From the NCBI RefSeq assembly GCF_900104025.1, contig NZ_FNIQ01000001.1:186001-250000 (forward strand): a stretch of 64,000 nucleotides of DNA, in the 5' to 3' direction. The notes beneath the pieces were generated by a model, which was not told the DNA's origin, ran no database searches, and was given only the letters and a program-made list of their open reading frames with translations. Each line of letters opens with the position of its first letter. Positions within the stretch are counted from its first letter, which is position 1. Source of the DNA: Geodermatophilus sp. DSM 45219. GTDB lineage: Bacteria; Actinomycetota; Actinomycetes; Mycobacteriales; Geodermatophilaceae. The translations under genes were made by a program, and so were the position numbers. Shown here in pieces: positions 48,709-57,726 of this stretch.

Positions 48709-50118
48709 ATGCCCCCTCAGGACACGGCCACCGAAGCGGACTACCGCGTCGAGCACGACTCGATGGGCGAGGTGCGGGTCCCCGCTTGGGCGAAGTGGCG
48801 CGCGCAGACCCAGCGCGCCGTCGAGAACTTCCCCATCTCGGGCACGCCCATCGAACGCGAGCTGATCGCCGCGCTGGCCGCGATCAAGGGCGCGGCGGCC
48901 GCGGTGAACGCCTCCCTCGGCGTCCTCCCGCAGGAGACCGCCGACGCGATCGGCACCGCCGCCGAAGCCGTGGCCCGCGGGGAGTGGGACGACCACTTCC
49001 CCATCGACGTCTTCCAGACCGGCTCCGGCACGTCGAGCAACATGAACACCAACGAGGTGCTCGCGACCCTCGCCACCGAGGCGCTCGGCTCGCCGGTGCA
49101 CCCGAACGACCACGTCAACGCCTCGCAGTCGTCCAACGACGTCTTCCCCTCGGCCATCCACGTGGCCGCGACACGGGCGATCGTCCGCGACCTGATCCCG
49201 GCCCTGCGGCACCTCGAGGCCTCGCTCTCCCGCAAGGCCGGGGAGTTCGCCGAGGTGGTGAAGAGCGGGCGCACCCACCTCATGGACGCCACCCCGGTCA
49301 CCCTCGGGCAGGAGTTCGGCGGGTACGCCGCGGCCGTGCGCTACGGGGTCGAGCGGCTGCAGGCCTCGCTGCCGCGCATCGGCGAGCTCCCGCTGGGTGG
49401 CACCGCGGTCGGCACCGGCATCAACACCCCGCCCGGTTTCGCCGCCGCGATCATCGAGCGGCTGGCCGCCGAGCTGGACCTGCCGCTGTCGGAGGCACGC
49501 GACCACTTCGAGGCGCAGAGCTCGCGCGACGGCCTGGTCGAGGCCTCCGGCCAGCTCAAGACCATCGCCGTCGGCCTGGTGAAGATCGCCAACGACCTGC
49601 GCTGGATGGGCTCGGGCCCGCGCACCGGCCTGGGCGAGGTCCAGCTGCCCGACCTGCAGCCGGGCAGCTCGATCATGCCGGGCAAGGTGAACCCGGTGAT
49701 CCCGGAGGCGACCATCCAGGTCGCCGCCCAGGTGATCGGCAACGACGCCGCGGTGACCTTCGCCGGCACCACCGGCAACTTCGAGCTCAACGTGACGCTG
49801 CCGCTGATGGCCCGCAACGTGCTCGAGTCGATCCGGCTGCTGGCCAACGTCAGCCGCATCCTGGCCGACCGCTGCGTCGACGGGATCGTCGCCAACGTCG
49901 ACCAGTGCCGGACCTACGCCGAGTCCTCGCCGTCCATCGTGACGCCGCTGAACAAGTACATCGGCTACGAGGAGGCGGCCAAGGTCGCCAAGCAGGCGCT
50001 GGCCGAGCAGAAGACGATCCGCCAGGTGGTCGTGGAGCGCGGCTACGTGGAGCAGGGGAAGCTCACCGAACAGCAGCTCGACGAGGCCCTCGACGTCCTC
50101 TCGATGACCCACCCGTGA
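48709..50118 (+). CDS. fumC: Class II fumarate hydratase
   Basis: 469 residues from ATG 48709. The superfamily signature is [12 protein letters not shown]. Substrate-binding blocks are [29 protein letters not shown], and [20 protein letters not shown] with the active-site His. The oxygen-stable, iron-free FumC form catalyses fumarate to malate in the TCA cycle. Length is normal. It lies directly upstream of citrate synthase, another TCA gene, but each has its own promoter. Confidence 0.97.
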   Translation: MPPQDTATEADYRVEHDSMGEVRVPAWAKWRAQTQRAVENFPISGTPIERELIAALAAIKGAAAAVNASLGVLPQETADAIGTAAEAVARGEWDDHFPIDVFQTGSGTSSNMNTNEVLATLATEALGSPVHPNDHVNASQSSNDVFPSAIHVAATRAIVRDLIPALRHLEASLSRKAGEFAEVVKSGRTHLMDATPVTLGQEFGGYAAAVRYGVERLQASLPRIGELPLGGTAVGTGINTPPGFAAAIIERLAAELDLPLSEARDHFEAQSSRDGLVEASGQLKTIAVGLVKIANDLRWMGSGPRTGLGEVQLPDLQPGSSIMPGKVNPVIPEATIQVAAQVIGNDAAVTFAGTTGNFELNVTLPLMARNVLESIRLLANVSRILADRCVDGIVANVDQCRTYAESSPSIVTPLNKYIGYEEAAKVAKQALAEQKTIRQVVVERGYVEQGKLTEQQLDEALDVLSMTHP

Positions 50119-50196
50119 GGCCGCGGCGGGGCGGTTCCGGCACCGGATCCGCCCCGCCCATCCGGCGGGGCGTGGTGGTACCCCCCGGAACATGAG

Positions 50197-50202
50197 TAGC
50201 GT
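50197..50202 (+). promoter_or_regulatory. -10 box of a leaderless citrate synthase transcript
   Basis: TAGCGT lies 8 bases before ATG 50211, and no ribosome site is seen. This fits leaderless transcription. Confidence 0.5.
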
Positions 50203-50210
50203 CCCGGCTG

Positions 50211-51527
<1,317 letters not shown>

Positions 51528-51615
51528 CCCCGGCCCCGCTGCAGGGGCCCGCCGCGAGCTCGCGAGCGGCGGGGTGCAGCGGGGTCCGTCCTCCCCCTGC
51601 ACCCCACGCTCCGTA

Positions 51616-51641
51616 GAAGGGCCCCTGGGAGGGGGCCCTTC
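51616..51641 (+). terminator. Terminator after gltA
   Basis: GAAGGGCCCC (51616-51625) pairs exactly with GGGGCCCTTC (51632-51641), with a 6-base loop TGGGAG. Confidence 0.75.
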
Positions 51642-51658
51642 CAGCACGTCACCGTCTA

Positions 51659-51695
51659 CGAGGTCCCGTCGTCCGCCCCGGACGACGGGACCTCG
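51659..51695. terminator. Second, 17-bp perfect hairpin after gltA
   Basis: Bases 51659-51675 pair exactly with 51679-51695 around the tri-base loop CCC. It lies 18 bases after the first hairpin and 58 bases before the next gene. It is one of the strongest stems in the window. Confidence 0.65.
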
Positions 51696-51753
51696 GCGTC
51701 TCGGGCAGCATGGGCCCACGTCCGTCCGCACCGATGCCCCGGGAGGGAGTCCC

Positions 51754-52011
51754 ATGGCCGAGCCCTCCGACGACGACCTGGTGCTGCCGCCCCTGCCGCT
51801 GGCCACCGGCGGGGCGGTCCGCGTCGGCGGCGCCGACCGCCGGGTGGCCCGGGTGGAGCTCGTCGTCTCCACCGAGGACGGCGAGGAGCTGCGCATCCCG
51901 CTGGAGCACCACCACGGCGGCTGGTGGCCACCGGCCGACCGCACCGCACGGCCGCCCGGCGTGTACGCCGAACGGGTGCCACCTGCGGATCACCCTCACC
52001 CGGAGGGGTGA
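51754..52011 (+). CDS. Small hypothetical protein, 85 residues
   Basis: From ATG 51754, with GGGAGGGAG 4 bases upstream. It starts MAEPSDDDLVLPPLPLATGG, then has an amphipathic beta-like stretch RVARVELVVSTEDGEELRIP and ends in a His/Pro-rich tail. No family is recognised. The good ribosome site and codon use support a real gene, but it stands alone between a terminator and the cell-wall hydrolase gene. Confidence 0.6.
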   Translation: MAEPSDDDLVLPPLPLATGGAVRVGGADRRVARVELVVSTEDGEELRIPLEHHHGGWWPPADRTARPPGVYAERVPPADHPHPEG

Positions 52012-52126
52012 GAGCACCTCCCCCCTCCCTCCGGGGACTCCTCCCGTCCGTCGATACGAGGTCTGAGCGCACCGCGGAACGCCGCGGCGCCGGACACGTA
52101 CGACGAGACCGCCCGGGGGATCCGCA

Positions 52127-54148
52127 GTGCCCGCACCCCGCACGCCGGCCCCCGCCGCCCGGACCACGGCCGCCAGGCGCACCGCTGCCGCCCGTACCGC
52201 CGCCGCGCGCACCTCCACGACCCGCACCGCCTCGACCCGCACCGCCACGACCCGCACTGCCGCCGCCCGACCGACGCTGACCGCCGACGAGGCGCGGGCG
52301 CTGCGTGCGGTGCTGGCCGCCCGGGCCGCCGCGACCACCGGCAGCACCCCCGCCACGCCCGGCCGCCGGCCCGCACCCGGGCGCCGTCCTGCCCCCGCCC
52401 GGGGCCGGACGAAGACCCGGACGCGCCGGACGACGGCCGCGGGCCGCGGCCCGCTCCGCGGCTGGCTCGCCGTCGACGCCCGCCGCTGGCGGGCCCGGCT
52501 GTCCCTCGCCGCCCTCGGTCTCGTCCTGCCGGTCGTCGCCGGCCTGGTGGGCCCCGGCGTCCAGCCGACCGGGACCGCCGCGCAGCCGACCGACACCCCC
52601 TCCCTGGCACTCGCCGCGCAGGGGTCCCTGCTCGACGGCGCCGCCCGCTACCGCGCCCTGCAGCCCGACCTCGCCGAGCTGCGGGCCGAGCTGGCGGCCG
52701 CCCGCGCGGCCGAGCAGGCCGCCGGGCAGCAGGTGGCCGCCGCACGCGAGACGGTCGGGGCGGGCGCCGCGGCGCTCTACCGGTCGTCGGTCGACGCGCG
52801 CACCCCGCTGCTCGCCCTCGACGTCCGGGACGCCTCGGCCACCCCGGGCGTCCTCTCCGCGGCCGCGGTCGCCGAGCGCGCCGCCCAGGACCTCGACGCC
52901 GACGTCGTCCGCGCCGACCGCGCCGCGGTGGAGCTCGCGCTCGCCGGCCGTCGCGTGGCGGTGGCCGAGGCCGCGCTCGCGGCCGTGCAGGAGCGTGCCG
53001 ACGCGATCCTCGACGAGGTGCGCGCCGAGGTGGGTGGACTGCGCACCGACGTCGCCGCCCACCTGGCGTCGATGGGCACCGGGCAGGCCGCCGCCGCTCA
53101 GCAGGAGACCAACCAGCAGGCGCTGCGCCGCTGGCAGGACCACCTCGCCGTGCTGGCCGGCGCCGGCATCGAGTCGCCCCCCGCGGCGGCCCTGGCCGAC
53201 CCGGCCGCGCTGCCGGCGGGCCTGTCCCCCGCCCTCGACGGCGCCGGCCAGCCGGTGCCCGGCGTCGCCTGGGCCGCGGCCGGCAACCGCCCGGTCACCG
53301 TGCTCCCGGCCGAGACCGTGGCCGCGGTCAGCTCCGCACTGGCCCAGGTCGGCCGGCCCTACGTCCCCGGCGGGACCGGCCCGGACGCCTTCGACTGCGG
53401 CGGGCTGACCTCCACCGCCTGGCTGCTCGCCGGCCACGCGGTCCCGGCCGCCGCGGGCGACCAGTGGACCTCCGGTGCCGCCGTCCCGCTGTCCCAGCTG
53501 CAGATCGGTGACCTGGTGTTCACCGACGGCGGGAGCGACGTGGGCCTCTACGTGGGCGAGGGCCAGGTCGTGGCCGCCTCGGCCGCCGGGTACCAGGTCG
53601 GTGTCCGCCCCGTCGGGGACGGCGCCGGCGCCGTGCGGGTCACCCTGCCCGCACCCGCGCAGCCGAACGCCGCCCTGCCGGCGGGCACCGCCGGCCGGGG
53701 CCCGTGCGGTGCGCCGCCCGCGCCCGCCGGCCTGGTCAGCCCCGCCTGGGGCGGCTGGTCGAACGGCACCATCCCCTCGACCGCGCTGTGCTCGATCGCC
53801 CGCGGCCACGCGCTGCGCTGCGACGCCGCGGCCGGCTACACCGCGCTGGCGGAGGCGTACCGTGCGGCCTTCGGCGGCCCGCTGTGCATCACCGACTCCT
53901 ACCGGTCCTTCGGTGCACAGGTCGCCGCGTTCCGCGCCAAGCCGGCACTGGCCGCGGTGCCCGGCACGTCGAACCACGGGTGGGCGCTGGCGGTCGACCT
54001 CTGCGGCGGCATCAACATCGCCGGCACCGCGCAGTCCGCGTGGATGGCCGCCAACGCCGGGCAGTTCGGGTTCGTGCAGCCGGACTGGGCGCGGCAGGGC
54101 GGCGAGAAGCCCGAGCCGTGGCACTGGGAGTACGGCCACCTGGCGTGA
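52127..54148 (+). CDS. Cell-wall hydrolase fusion: NlpC/P60-like domain plus VanY-type M15B peptidase
   Basis: 673 residues from GTG 52127. The first 50 residues are a low-complexity Ala/Arg/Thr run (TAAARTAAARTSTTRTAST). A membrane segment near 128-148 anchors the protein. A long coiled coil (about 170-330: LAELRAELAAARAAEQAAGQ) follows, as in RipA-type hydrolases. The NlpC/P60 domain has the Cys (AFDCGGLTSTAW, Cys424), but the catalytic-His strand reads SDVGLYVGEG with Asp471 where HVGIYLG is usual. The C-terminal M15B domain looks complete: DSYRSF, SNHGWALAVDL (His617, Asp624) and EPWHWEYGHL (Glu662, His666). It would be a D,D-carboxypeptidase with a probably inactive or atypical NlpC/P60 partner domain. 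Confidence 0.85.
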   Translation: MPAPRTPAPAARTTAARRTAAARTAAARTSTTRTASTRTATTRTAAARPTLTADEARALRAVLAARAAATTGSTPATPGRRPAPGRRPAPARGRTKTRTRRTTAAGRGPLRGWLAVDARRWRARLSLAALGLVLPVVAGLVGPGVQPTGTAAQPTDTPSLALAAQGSLLDGAARYRALQPDLAELRAELAAARAAEQAAGQQVAAARETVGAGAAALYRSSVDARTPLLALDVRDASATPGVLSAAAVAERAAQDLDADVVRADRAAVELALAGRRVAVAEAALAAVQERADAILDEVRAEVGGLRTDVAAHLASMGTGQAAAAQQETNQQALRRWQDHLAVLAGAGIESPPAAALADPAALPAGLSPALDGAGQPVPGVAWAAAGNRPVTVLPAETVAAVSSALAQVGRPYVPGGTGPDAFDCGGLTSTAWLLAGHAVPAAAGDQWTSGAAVPLSQLQIGDLVFTDGGSDVGLYVGEGQVVAASAAGYQVGVRPVGDGAGAVRVTLPAPAQPNAALPAGTAGRGPCGAPPAPAGLVSPAWGGWSNGTIPSTALCSIARGHALRCDAAAGYTALAEAYRAAFGGPLCITDSYRSFGAQVAAFRAKPALAAVPGTSNHGWALAVDLCGGINIAGTAQSAWMAANAGQFGFVQPDWARQGGEKPEPWHWEYGHLA

Positions 54149-54236
54149 CGGGGGACGCCACGGCGCGCCGAGCGTGAGATGGCTGCCCGGCGGGGTCCCA
54201 CCGCGAGCCTGCGAACGGTGGGAGGCGGGGGGCTTC

Positions 54237-54995
54237 CTAGATCCAGCGGAGGCGGGCGAGCTGCCGCCAGGGCAGCCGCTGGCAGGCCTCACCGGTCTCC
54301 CCGGCGAGCCGCGCGGCCACCCCGGCACCGGCGCAGGCCAGCGGCGCGTGCGGCGTGACGACGACGTGCGGGTCCTGCAGGTCGACCCCCGCGGCCGCGA
54401 TGCGGGTGAGCAGCAGCTCCGGGGCCGCCAGCACCGAGGAGGCCAGCAGCGGCACCTCCGGGTGCGACCACAGGGCCACCGGGCCCTCGATCCGCAGGTC
54501 TCCCTCGACGGTGGCGGCACGCTCTCCCGCCGCCACCCGGACGCGCTCGACGGCACGCCGGTCCAGCCCGGCCGAGGGCGCCCAGGGCAGCGCGCGGTCG
54601 CCCCGGAGGACGACGACCCGCCAGCCGACGCTGGTCTCGGTCCGGTCGGTCCAGTCCAGCACCGCGACGCCGGCCTCGGCCGCCACCGCGTCGGGGACCG
54701 GCCGGTCGAGCACCCAGCCGGTCAGCGCGGCGGCGACACCCTCGGGCGACGGGTCGACGCGGGCGTCGGTCATGTCCTCGGCCAGGTCGCGCAGCGGCAC
54801 GCGCGCGGACCGTTCGTCCTCCTCGACCACGAGCACCGGACCGTCGGCACGGTCGGCGACCACCGAGAGCAGCAGCCCCCCGGTCGCCAGGACCGGCAGC
54901 ACCTCCTCGGCGGCCCGCACGACGTCGGCCGTCGTGACCGGCGCGGCGCGCAGGCGCAGGACCAGCCCGGAGCCGCCGAACAGGCCGGCGCTCAC
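54237..54995 (-). CDS. Hypothetical protein, 252 residues
   Basis: From GTG 54995, overlapping the stop of the upstream minus-strand gene by 4 bases (54992-54995). It contains VVRAAEEVLPVLATGGLLLS VVADR, RVPLRDLAEDMTDARVD, WRVVVLRGDRALPWAPSAGL and ends CQRLPWRQLARLRWI. There are no membrane segments and no known motif. The mixed alpha/beta pattern suggests a cytoplasmic protein. It is coupled to the 114-residue protein upstream and the two probably work together. The role is unknown. Confidence 0.75.
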   Translation of the reverse strand: MSAGLFGGSGLVLRLRAAPVTTADVVRAAEEVLPVLATGGLLLSVVADRADGPVLVVEEDERSARVPLRDLAEDMTDARVDPSPEGVAAALTGWVLDRPVPDAVAAEAGVAVLDWTDRTETSVGWRVVVLRGDRALPWAPSAGLDRRAVERVRVAAGERAATVEGDLRIEGPVALWSHPEVPLLASSVLAAPELLLTRIAAAGVDLQDPHVVVTPHAPLACAGAGVAARLAGETGEACQRLPWRQLARLRWI

Positions 54996-55336
54996 ACGCG
55001 GTCCTGGCAGAGCGCGGTGCGCAGGGCGGGGGCCAGCGCGGAGAGCTCCAGCACGCTGGCCAGTTCCCGGGCCGACAGCCGCACCGGCAGGACGTCGGCG
55101 CCCCAGCCGGTCACCCGGCGCACGCGTGCGGCCGACGAGGGCCACACGACGTCCCGGGCTGTGGCCACGTGCAGCTCGGTGAGCACGTCGGCGAGGTGGA
55201 AGGCGGCCAGCGGGTGCACCGCGCCGGCGTCCAGCGCACGGCGGACGACGGTCCGCAGCTCCTCCCGCTCGGCGGCGGTCAGCCAGTGCGGGACCAGGAC
55301 GTCGGGCACGGCCCCGCCCTCGGCGAGCGCGCTCAC
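54992..55336 (-). CDS. Hypothetical protein, 114 residues
   Basis: From GTG 55336, with GGGGGAGG close upstream (GTG 55309 is a shorter alternative). Helical sequence: VPHWLTAAEREELRTVVRRA LDAGAVHPLAAFHLADVLTE LHV, then a C-terminal LSARELASVLELSALAPALR TAL. No family is recognised. It is translationally coupled to the next gene and both end before the cell-wall hydrolase gene on the other strand. Confidence 0.7.
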   Translation of the reverse strand: MSALAEGGAVPDVLVPHWLTAAEREELRTVVRRALDAGAVHPLAAFHLADVLTELHVATARDVVWPSSAARVRRVTGWGADVLPVRLSARELASVLELSALAPALRTALCQDRV

Positions 55337-55590
55337 CGCGCACCTCCCCCGGCCTGGAGGAGCTCGGCACCGCGGTCGCGGCGGGCTCCCCTGCGCTGTC
55401 TCACGTCGTCTACATCGGCAGGCGGGAGCGGCGGTGGACCCGGATCGCGCCACATTCCCGCGGTCGACGCCGGCTGGCGCCGCGTCCGACCCGTGTGCCC
55501 AGGAGGCGGCTTCAGCGACAGGAGTCGTCTGTCGCATCTCAGCGGCCATGCGTGTCATGGACAACGAAGCCCTAGGAGCTTGGCAGTCGC

Positions 55591-55596
55591 TAGCCT
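55591..55596 (+). promoter_or_regulatory. -10 box of a leaderless small membrane-protein gene
   Basis: TAGCCT lies 7 bases before GTG 55604. Confidence 0.45.
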
Positions 55597-55603
55597 TCCG
55601 GTC

Positions 55604-55891
55604 GTGCTGATCGGGGTCACCGTTTCGCTACTGGCCACCCTCTGGGTGATCGGTGCGACAGCATTGGGCTTCTGGGCCGGTGACGGCTGGATCCCGGCCC
55701 TTCTCCTCGGGGGTTTCTGCGCCTACGTCATGTACGGGCATGTCGTACCTGCCGCCTGGCACTTGTCCGACTCTGGGTCAGTCCGACAAGGCAAGCGAGC
55801 ATTGCGACAGGCGCAGCAGGACGGGAACCCCCTGGCGATCTTGTTGGCACGAGGGCGGCTGGCGCTCTCGCGCTGGCAACGCCGCTGGTAG
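55604..55891 (+). CDS. Small membrane protein, 95 residues
   Basis: From GTG 55604. Two membrane segments (VLIGVTVSLLATLWVIGATA LGFW; WIPALLLGGFCAYVMYGHVV) are followed by a basic cytoplasmic tail RQGKRALRQAQQDGNPLAIL LARGRLALSRWQRRW. A longer frame exists upstream but lacks coding character; the leaderless -10 box supports this start. No family is recognised. A hairpin repeat follows 26 bases after the stop. Confidence 0.65.
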   Translation: MLIGVTVSLLATLWVIGATALGFWAGDGWIPALLLGGFCAYVMYGHVVPAAWHLSDSGSVRQGKRALRQAQQDGNPLAILLARGRLALSRWQRRW

Positions 55892-55917
55892 ACACACCTC
55901 TGACATCGACCGGCCAC

Positions 55918-55945
55918 GTGTCCTTGAGTGGGCCGCTATGGGCAC
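55918..55945 (+). repeat. Hairpin repeat, copy 8
   Basis: GTGTCC (55918-55923) and GGGCAC (55940-55945) are the arms, one mismatch. The core GTGGGCCGCT is at 55928-55937. Confidence 0.65.
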
Positions 55946-56000
55946 AAGGCGGCTTTAGAGGCACCCGCGAATGCGTGGACAGCCTTTGGTCAAGAGCCCG

Positions 56001-56342
56001 CTAGCGCCGTTGGCGTCGGCGAGCCGTGCCGACGAGGACGGCGCTCGTGCTGAGGGCCAGGATCGCCGCCAGTCCGACGTAGGTCCAGGAAAGGGCCACG
56101 CAGACCGCCCACAGTGCTATGGAGGCGGCACTCGCCACACGAGGTGCGGTCGAGTCCGCCGTGGTGATCAGCACGGCCGCCGCCACGATGGACAGCGGCA
56201 GGGCGAGTAGGCCGAGGACGCCCGCGCCGATGTTCGCGCCGTCCTCCGGCGGGGTCGCCAGGATGGCGATGACGACGACCAACCACAGGGCGTCGGCCAC
56301 GACCGTGAGCGCGACACCAGCCTTCCGACCCGACGTCGTCAT
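56001..56342 (-). CDS. Membrane protein, 113 residues, four membrane segments
   Basis: From ATG 56342, with an AGGG upstream. Four hydrophobic helices: ALTVVADALWLVVVIAILAT, IGAGVLGLLALPLSIVAAAV LI, AASIALWAVCVALSWTYVGL and AAILALSTSAVLVGTA, ending in RRRQRR. The layout is that of small four-helix membrane proteins of unknown function. It stands alone in the second accessory patch, between two hairpin-repeat copies. Confidence 0.7.
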   Translation of the reverse strand: MTTSGRKAGVALTVVADALWLVVVIAILATPPEDGANIGAGVLGLLALPLSIVAAAVLITTADSTAPRVASAASIALWAVCVALSWTYVGLAAILALSTSAVLVGTARRRQRR

Positions 56343-56721
56343 GGCCCTGTCATCCGGCGGACGGGCGTCGGTGGCGGCACGTCGTCATGATCACCTAGGG
56401 CGGACCGCAGCACCAGTCAGGTCGCCTGAACGGTTGCCCCGCCGCTGCACGTACACGGGACGCGGCGAACGACCTGTCCCAGAGTGGCCGCTTTGGGACA
56501 TTCGGCCGGCTCGCCGTGAGGGCTGCAGAGACAGTCAGACCCGCACGCCGACACCACCAACACTCCATTCCGCGTCATGCAGCGAGAGCGCTTTTATTGG
56601 CGACGTGCCAAGGCTCGCTTGCTCACGGCGTTCGCAGTAGGGCTGGTAGCCAGGCTCATTCTCTGGTGGGTGGAGGACGTCGGAGTCGAGCTTTTTGTCC
56701 GTCTTATCCCTTCCGTAAGAG
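56343..56721. other. Spacer with hairpin repeat and a possible 55-residue membrane ORF
   Basis: Contains hairpin repeat copy 9 (56475-56500). A plus-strand frame ATG 56577 to TGA 56744 encodes MQRERFYWRRAKARLLTAFA and a hydrophobic helix (VGLVARLILWWVEDVGVELF V). It has no good ribosome site and overlaps the lipoprotein pseudogene, so it is not called as a gene. Confidence 0.4.
56475..56500 (+). repeat. Hairpin repeat, copy 9
   Basis: TGTCCCAGAG (56475-56484) and CTTTGGGACA (56491-56500) pair with one G-T wobble. The core is GAGTGGCCGCT, one G shorter than the consensus. Confidence 0.7.
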
Positions 56722-57017
56722 TCAGCAGCTCCGCTCAAAGATGACCATGGAGCGCTGGCCGTTACGGAACTCTGCCACGGCGAAGTCAGAGTAGTCACCG
56801 TGAGGCCGTGGCCGCCCTTCGAGATAGGGCAACGCCTGCTCCTGAAGCGGCCTCCGCTCGGCCAGTGGGACGCGGCTCGGTTTGTCAGGCCCGTAGCAAA
56901 GGAGCACCTGGACATCGGCTGACCACAGGAGGCGCTCGATTCGCTGCAGTGAATGGCTCCGACGCAGCCGGACAGCATGAAGAGCACGCCCACGGCCAGC
57001 GTCGGAAGCGTCCTCAT
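56722..57017 (-). pseudogene. Frameshifted small lipoprotein gene
   Basis: From ATG 57017 the frame gives a lipoprotein signal MRTLPTLAVGVLFMLSGCVG with lipobox LSGC. Soon after, the coding character moves to another minus-strand frame: SLQRIERLLWSADVQVLLCY GPDKPSRV, then LPYLEGRPRPHGDYSDFAVA EFRNGQRSM and the stop at 56722. The switch lies near 56950-56965. A single-base change would restore a ~98-residue lipoprotein. The first frame instead runs on to 56535 as Ser/Arg-rich nonsense. It is either a decayed gene or a sequencing error. The function of the intact protein is unknown. Confidence 0.6.
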
Positions 57018-57034
57018 GCTCTTGCTGTGTCCTC

Positions 57035-57496
57035 CTAGTCCTCGATGACGTCGAGTCCCTGCTCCCGCAGCAGCGCCAGGTGATCCAGCATCCCCTTCAC
57101 GACCTGCGGGTCATGGCCCTGCCAGCTGTCCACCTCGCCGACGACGCGCAGCGGATGGCGGGTGCGGTAGGACTGCGTGGGGTTGCCGGGGAATCTCTTG
57201 TCGGTCACGTTCGGGTCGTCCTCGAAGGGGCCCAGGGGCTCGACGACGTAGATGCGTCCCCGCTCCGCGATCCCGGCCAGCGCGGTCGCCAGCTCTGCTC
57301 CCCAGGCGGCTGTGTCCACGAGCGCGGTGAAGTAGACGTGGTTCGAGACCCGGCCCTGCTGGAAGTTGGAGCCGTAGCCGGGGACCAGCACATCGCCGGC
57401 CTCGAGCGCGGACCTCGTCCCGTGGTAGAAGGGTCCCCTGATGTGCTCGCAGCGTCCGTAGGTCACGGGGACGTGGGTGCTGGTGTCCTCGCCCAT
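57035..57496 (-). CDS. arr: NAD(+)--rifampin ADP-ribosyltransferase
   Basis: 153 residues from ATG 57496, with GAGGAGGAG 8 bases upstream. Characteristic blocks: GPFYHGTRSALEAGDVLVPG, NHVYFTALVDTAAWGAELA, GRIYVVEPLGPFEDDPNVTD KRFPGNPTQSYRT and the C-terminal LRVVGEVDSWQGHD. The His-Tyr-Asp pattern of the Arr fold is present, and the length fits (about 140). Arr inactivates rifampin by ADP-ribosylating the C23 hydroxyl. Chromosomal copies are common in actinobacteria. It lies in the accessory patch at 55.4-58.4 kb. Confidence 0.92.
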   Translation of the reverse strand: MGEDTSTHVPVTYGRCEHIRGPFYHGTRSALEAGDVLVPGYGSNFQQGRVSNHVYFTALVDTAAWGAELATALAGIAERGRIYVVEPLGPFEDDPNVTDKRFPGNPTQSYRTRHPLRVVGEVDSWQGHDPQVVKGMLDHLALLREQGLDVIED

Positions 57497-57726
57497 TCCC
57501 GACTCCTCCTCCCACACCACGGTCAGCCGCCGCCGCTGGACGGGCACGGCTCATCCATCGTCACCGCAACGGCGACGAGGCCGGCAGTGCCGGGTGGCAG
57601 TGGACGCGCTCGGGGCGACAGCCTGCATCACACCGTCACCGCACGGGAGCCCGTGGGTGTCACGGAGTCGGTGCTCGAGGACAGCGGCCGACCTCGCGCT
57701 GGGGTCGTCGAGGTCCCTCCGACCCC

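Noticed and set aside
51656-54556. A 966-codon minus-strand open frame opposite the cell-wall hydrolase
   Set aside because: Shadow of the hydrolase gene; no motif, and the plus-strand gene has clear domains.
56577-56744. 55-residue membrane ORF on the plus strand
   Set aside because: Hydrophobic and possible, but without a good ribosome site and overlapping the lipoprotein pseudogene; kept only as a note in the spacer entry.
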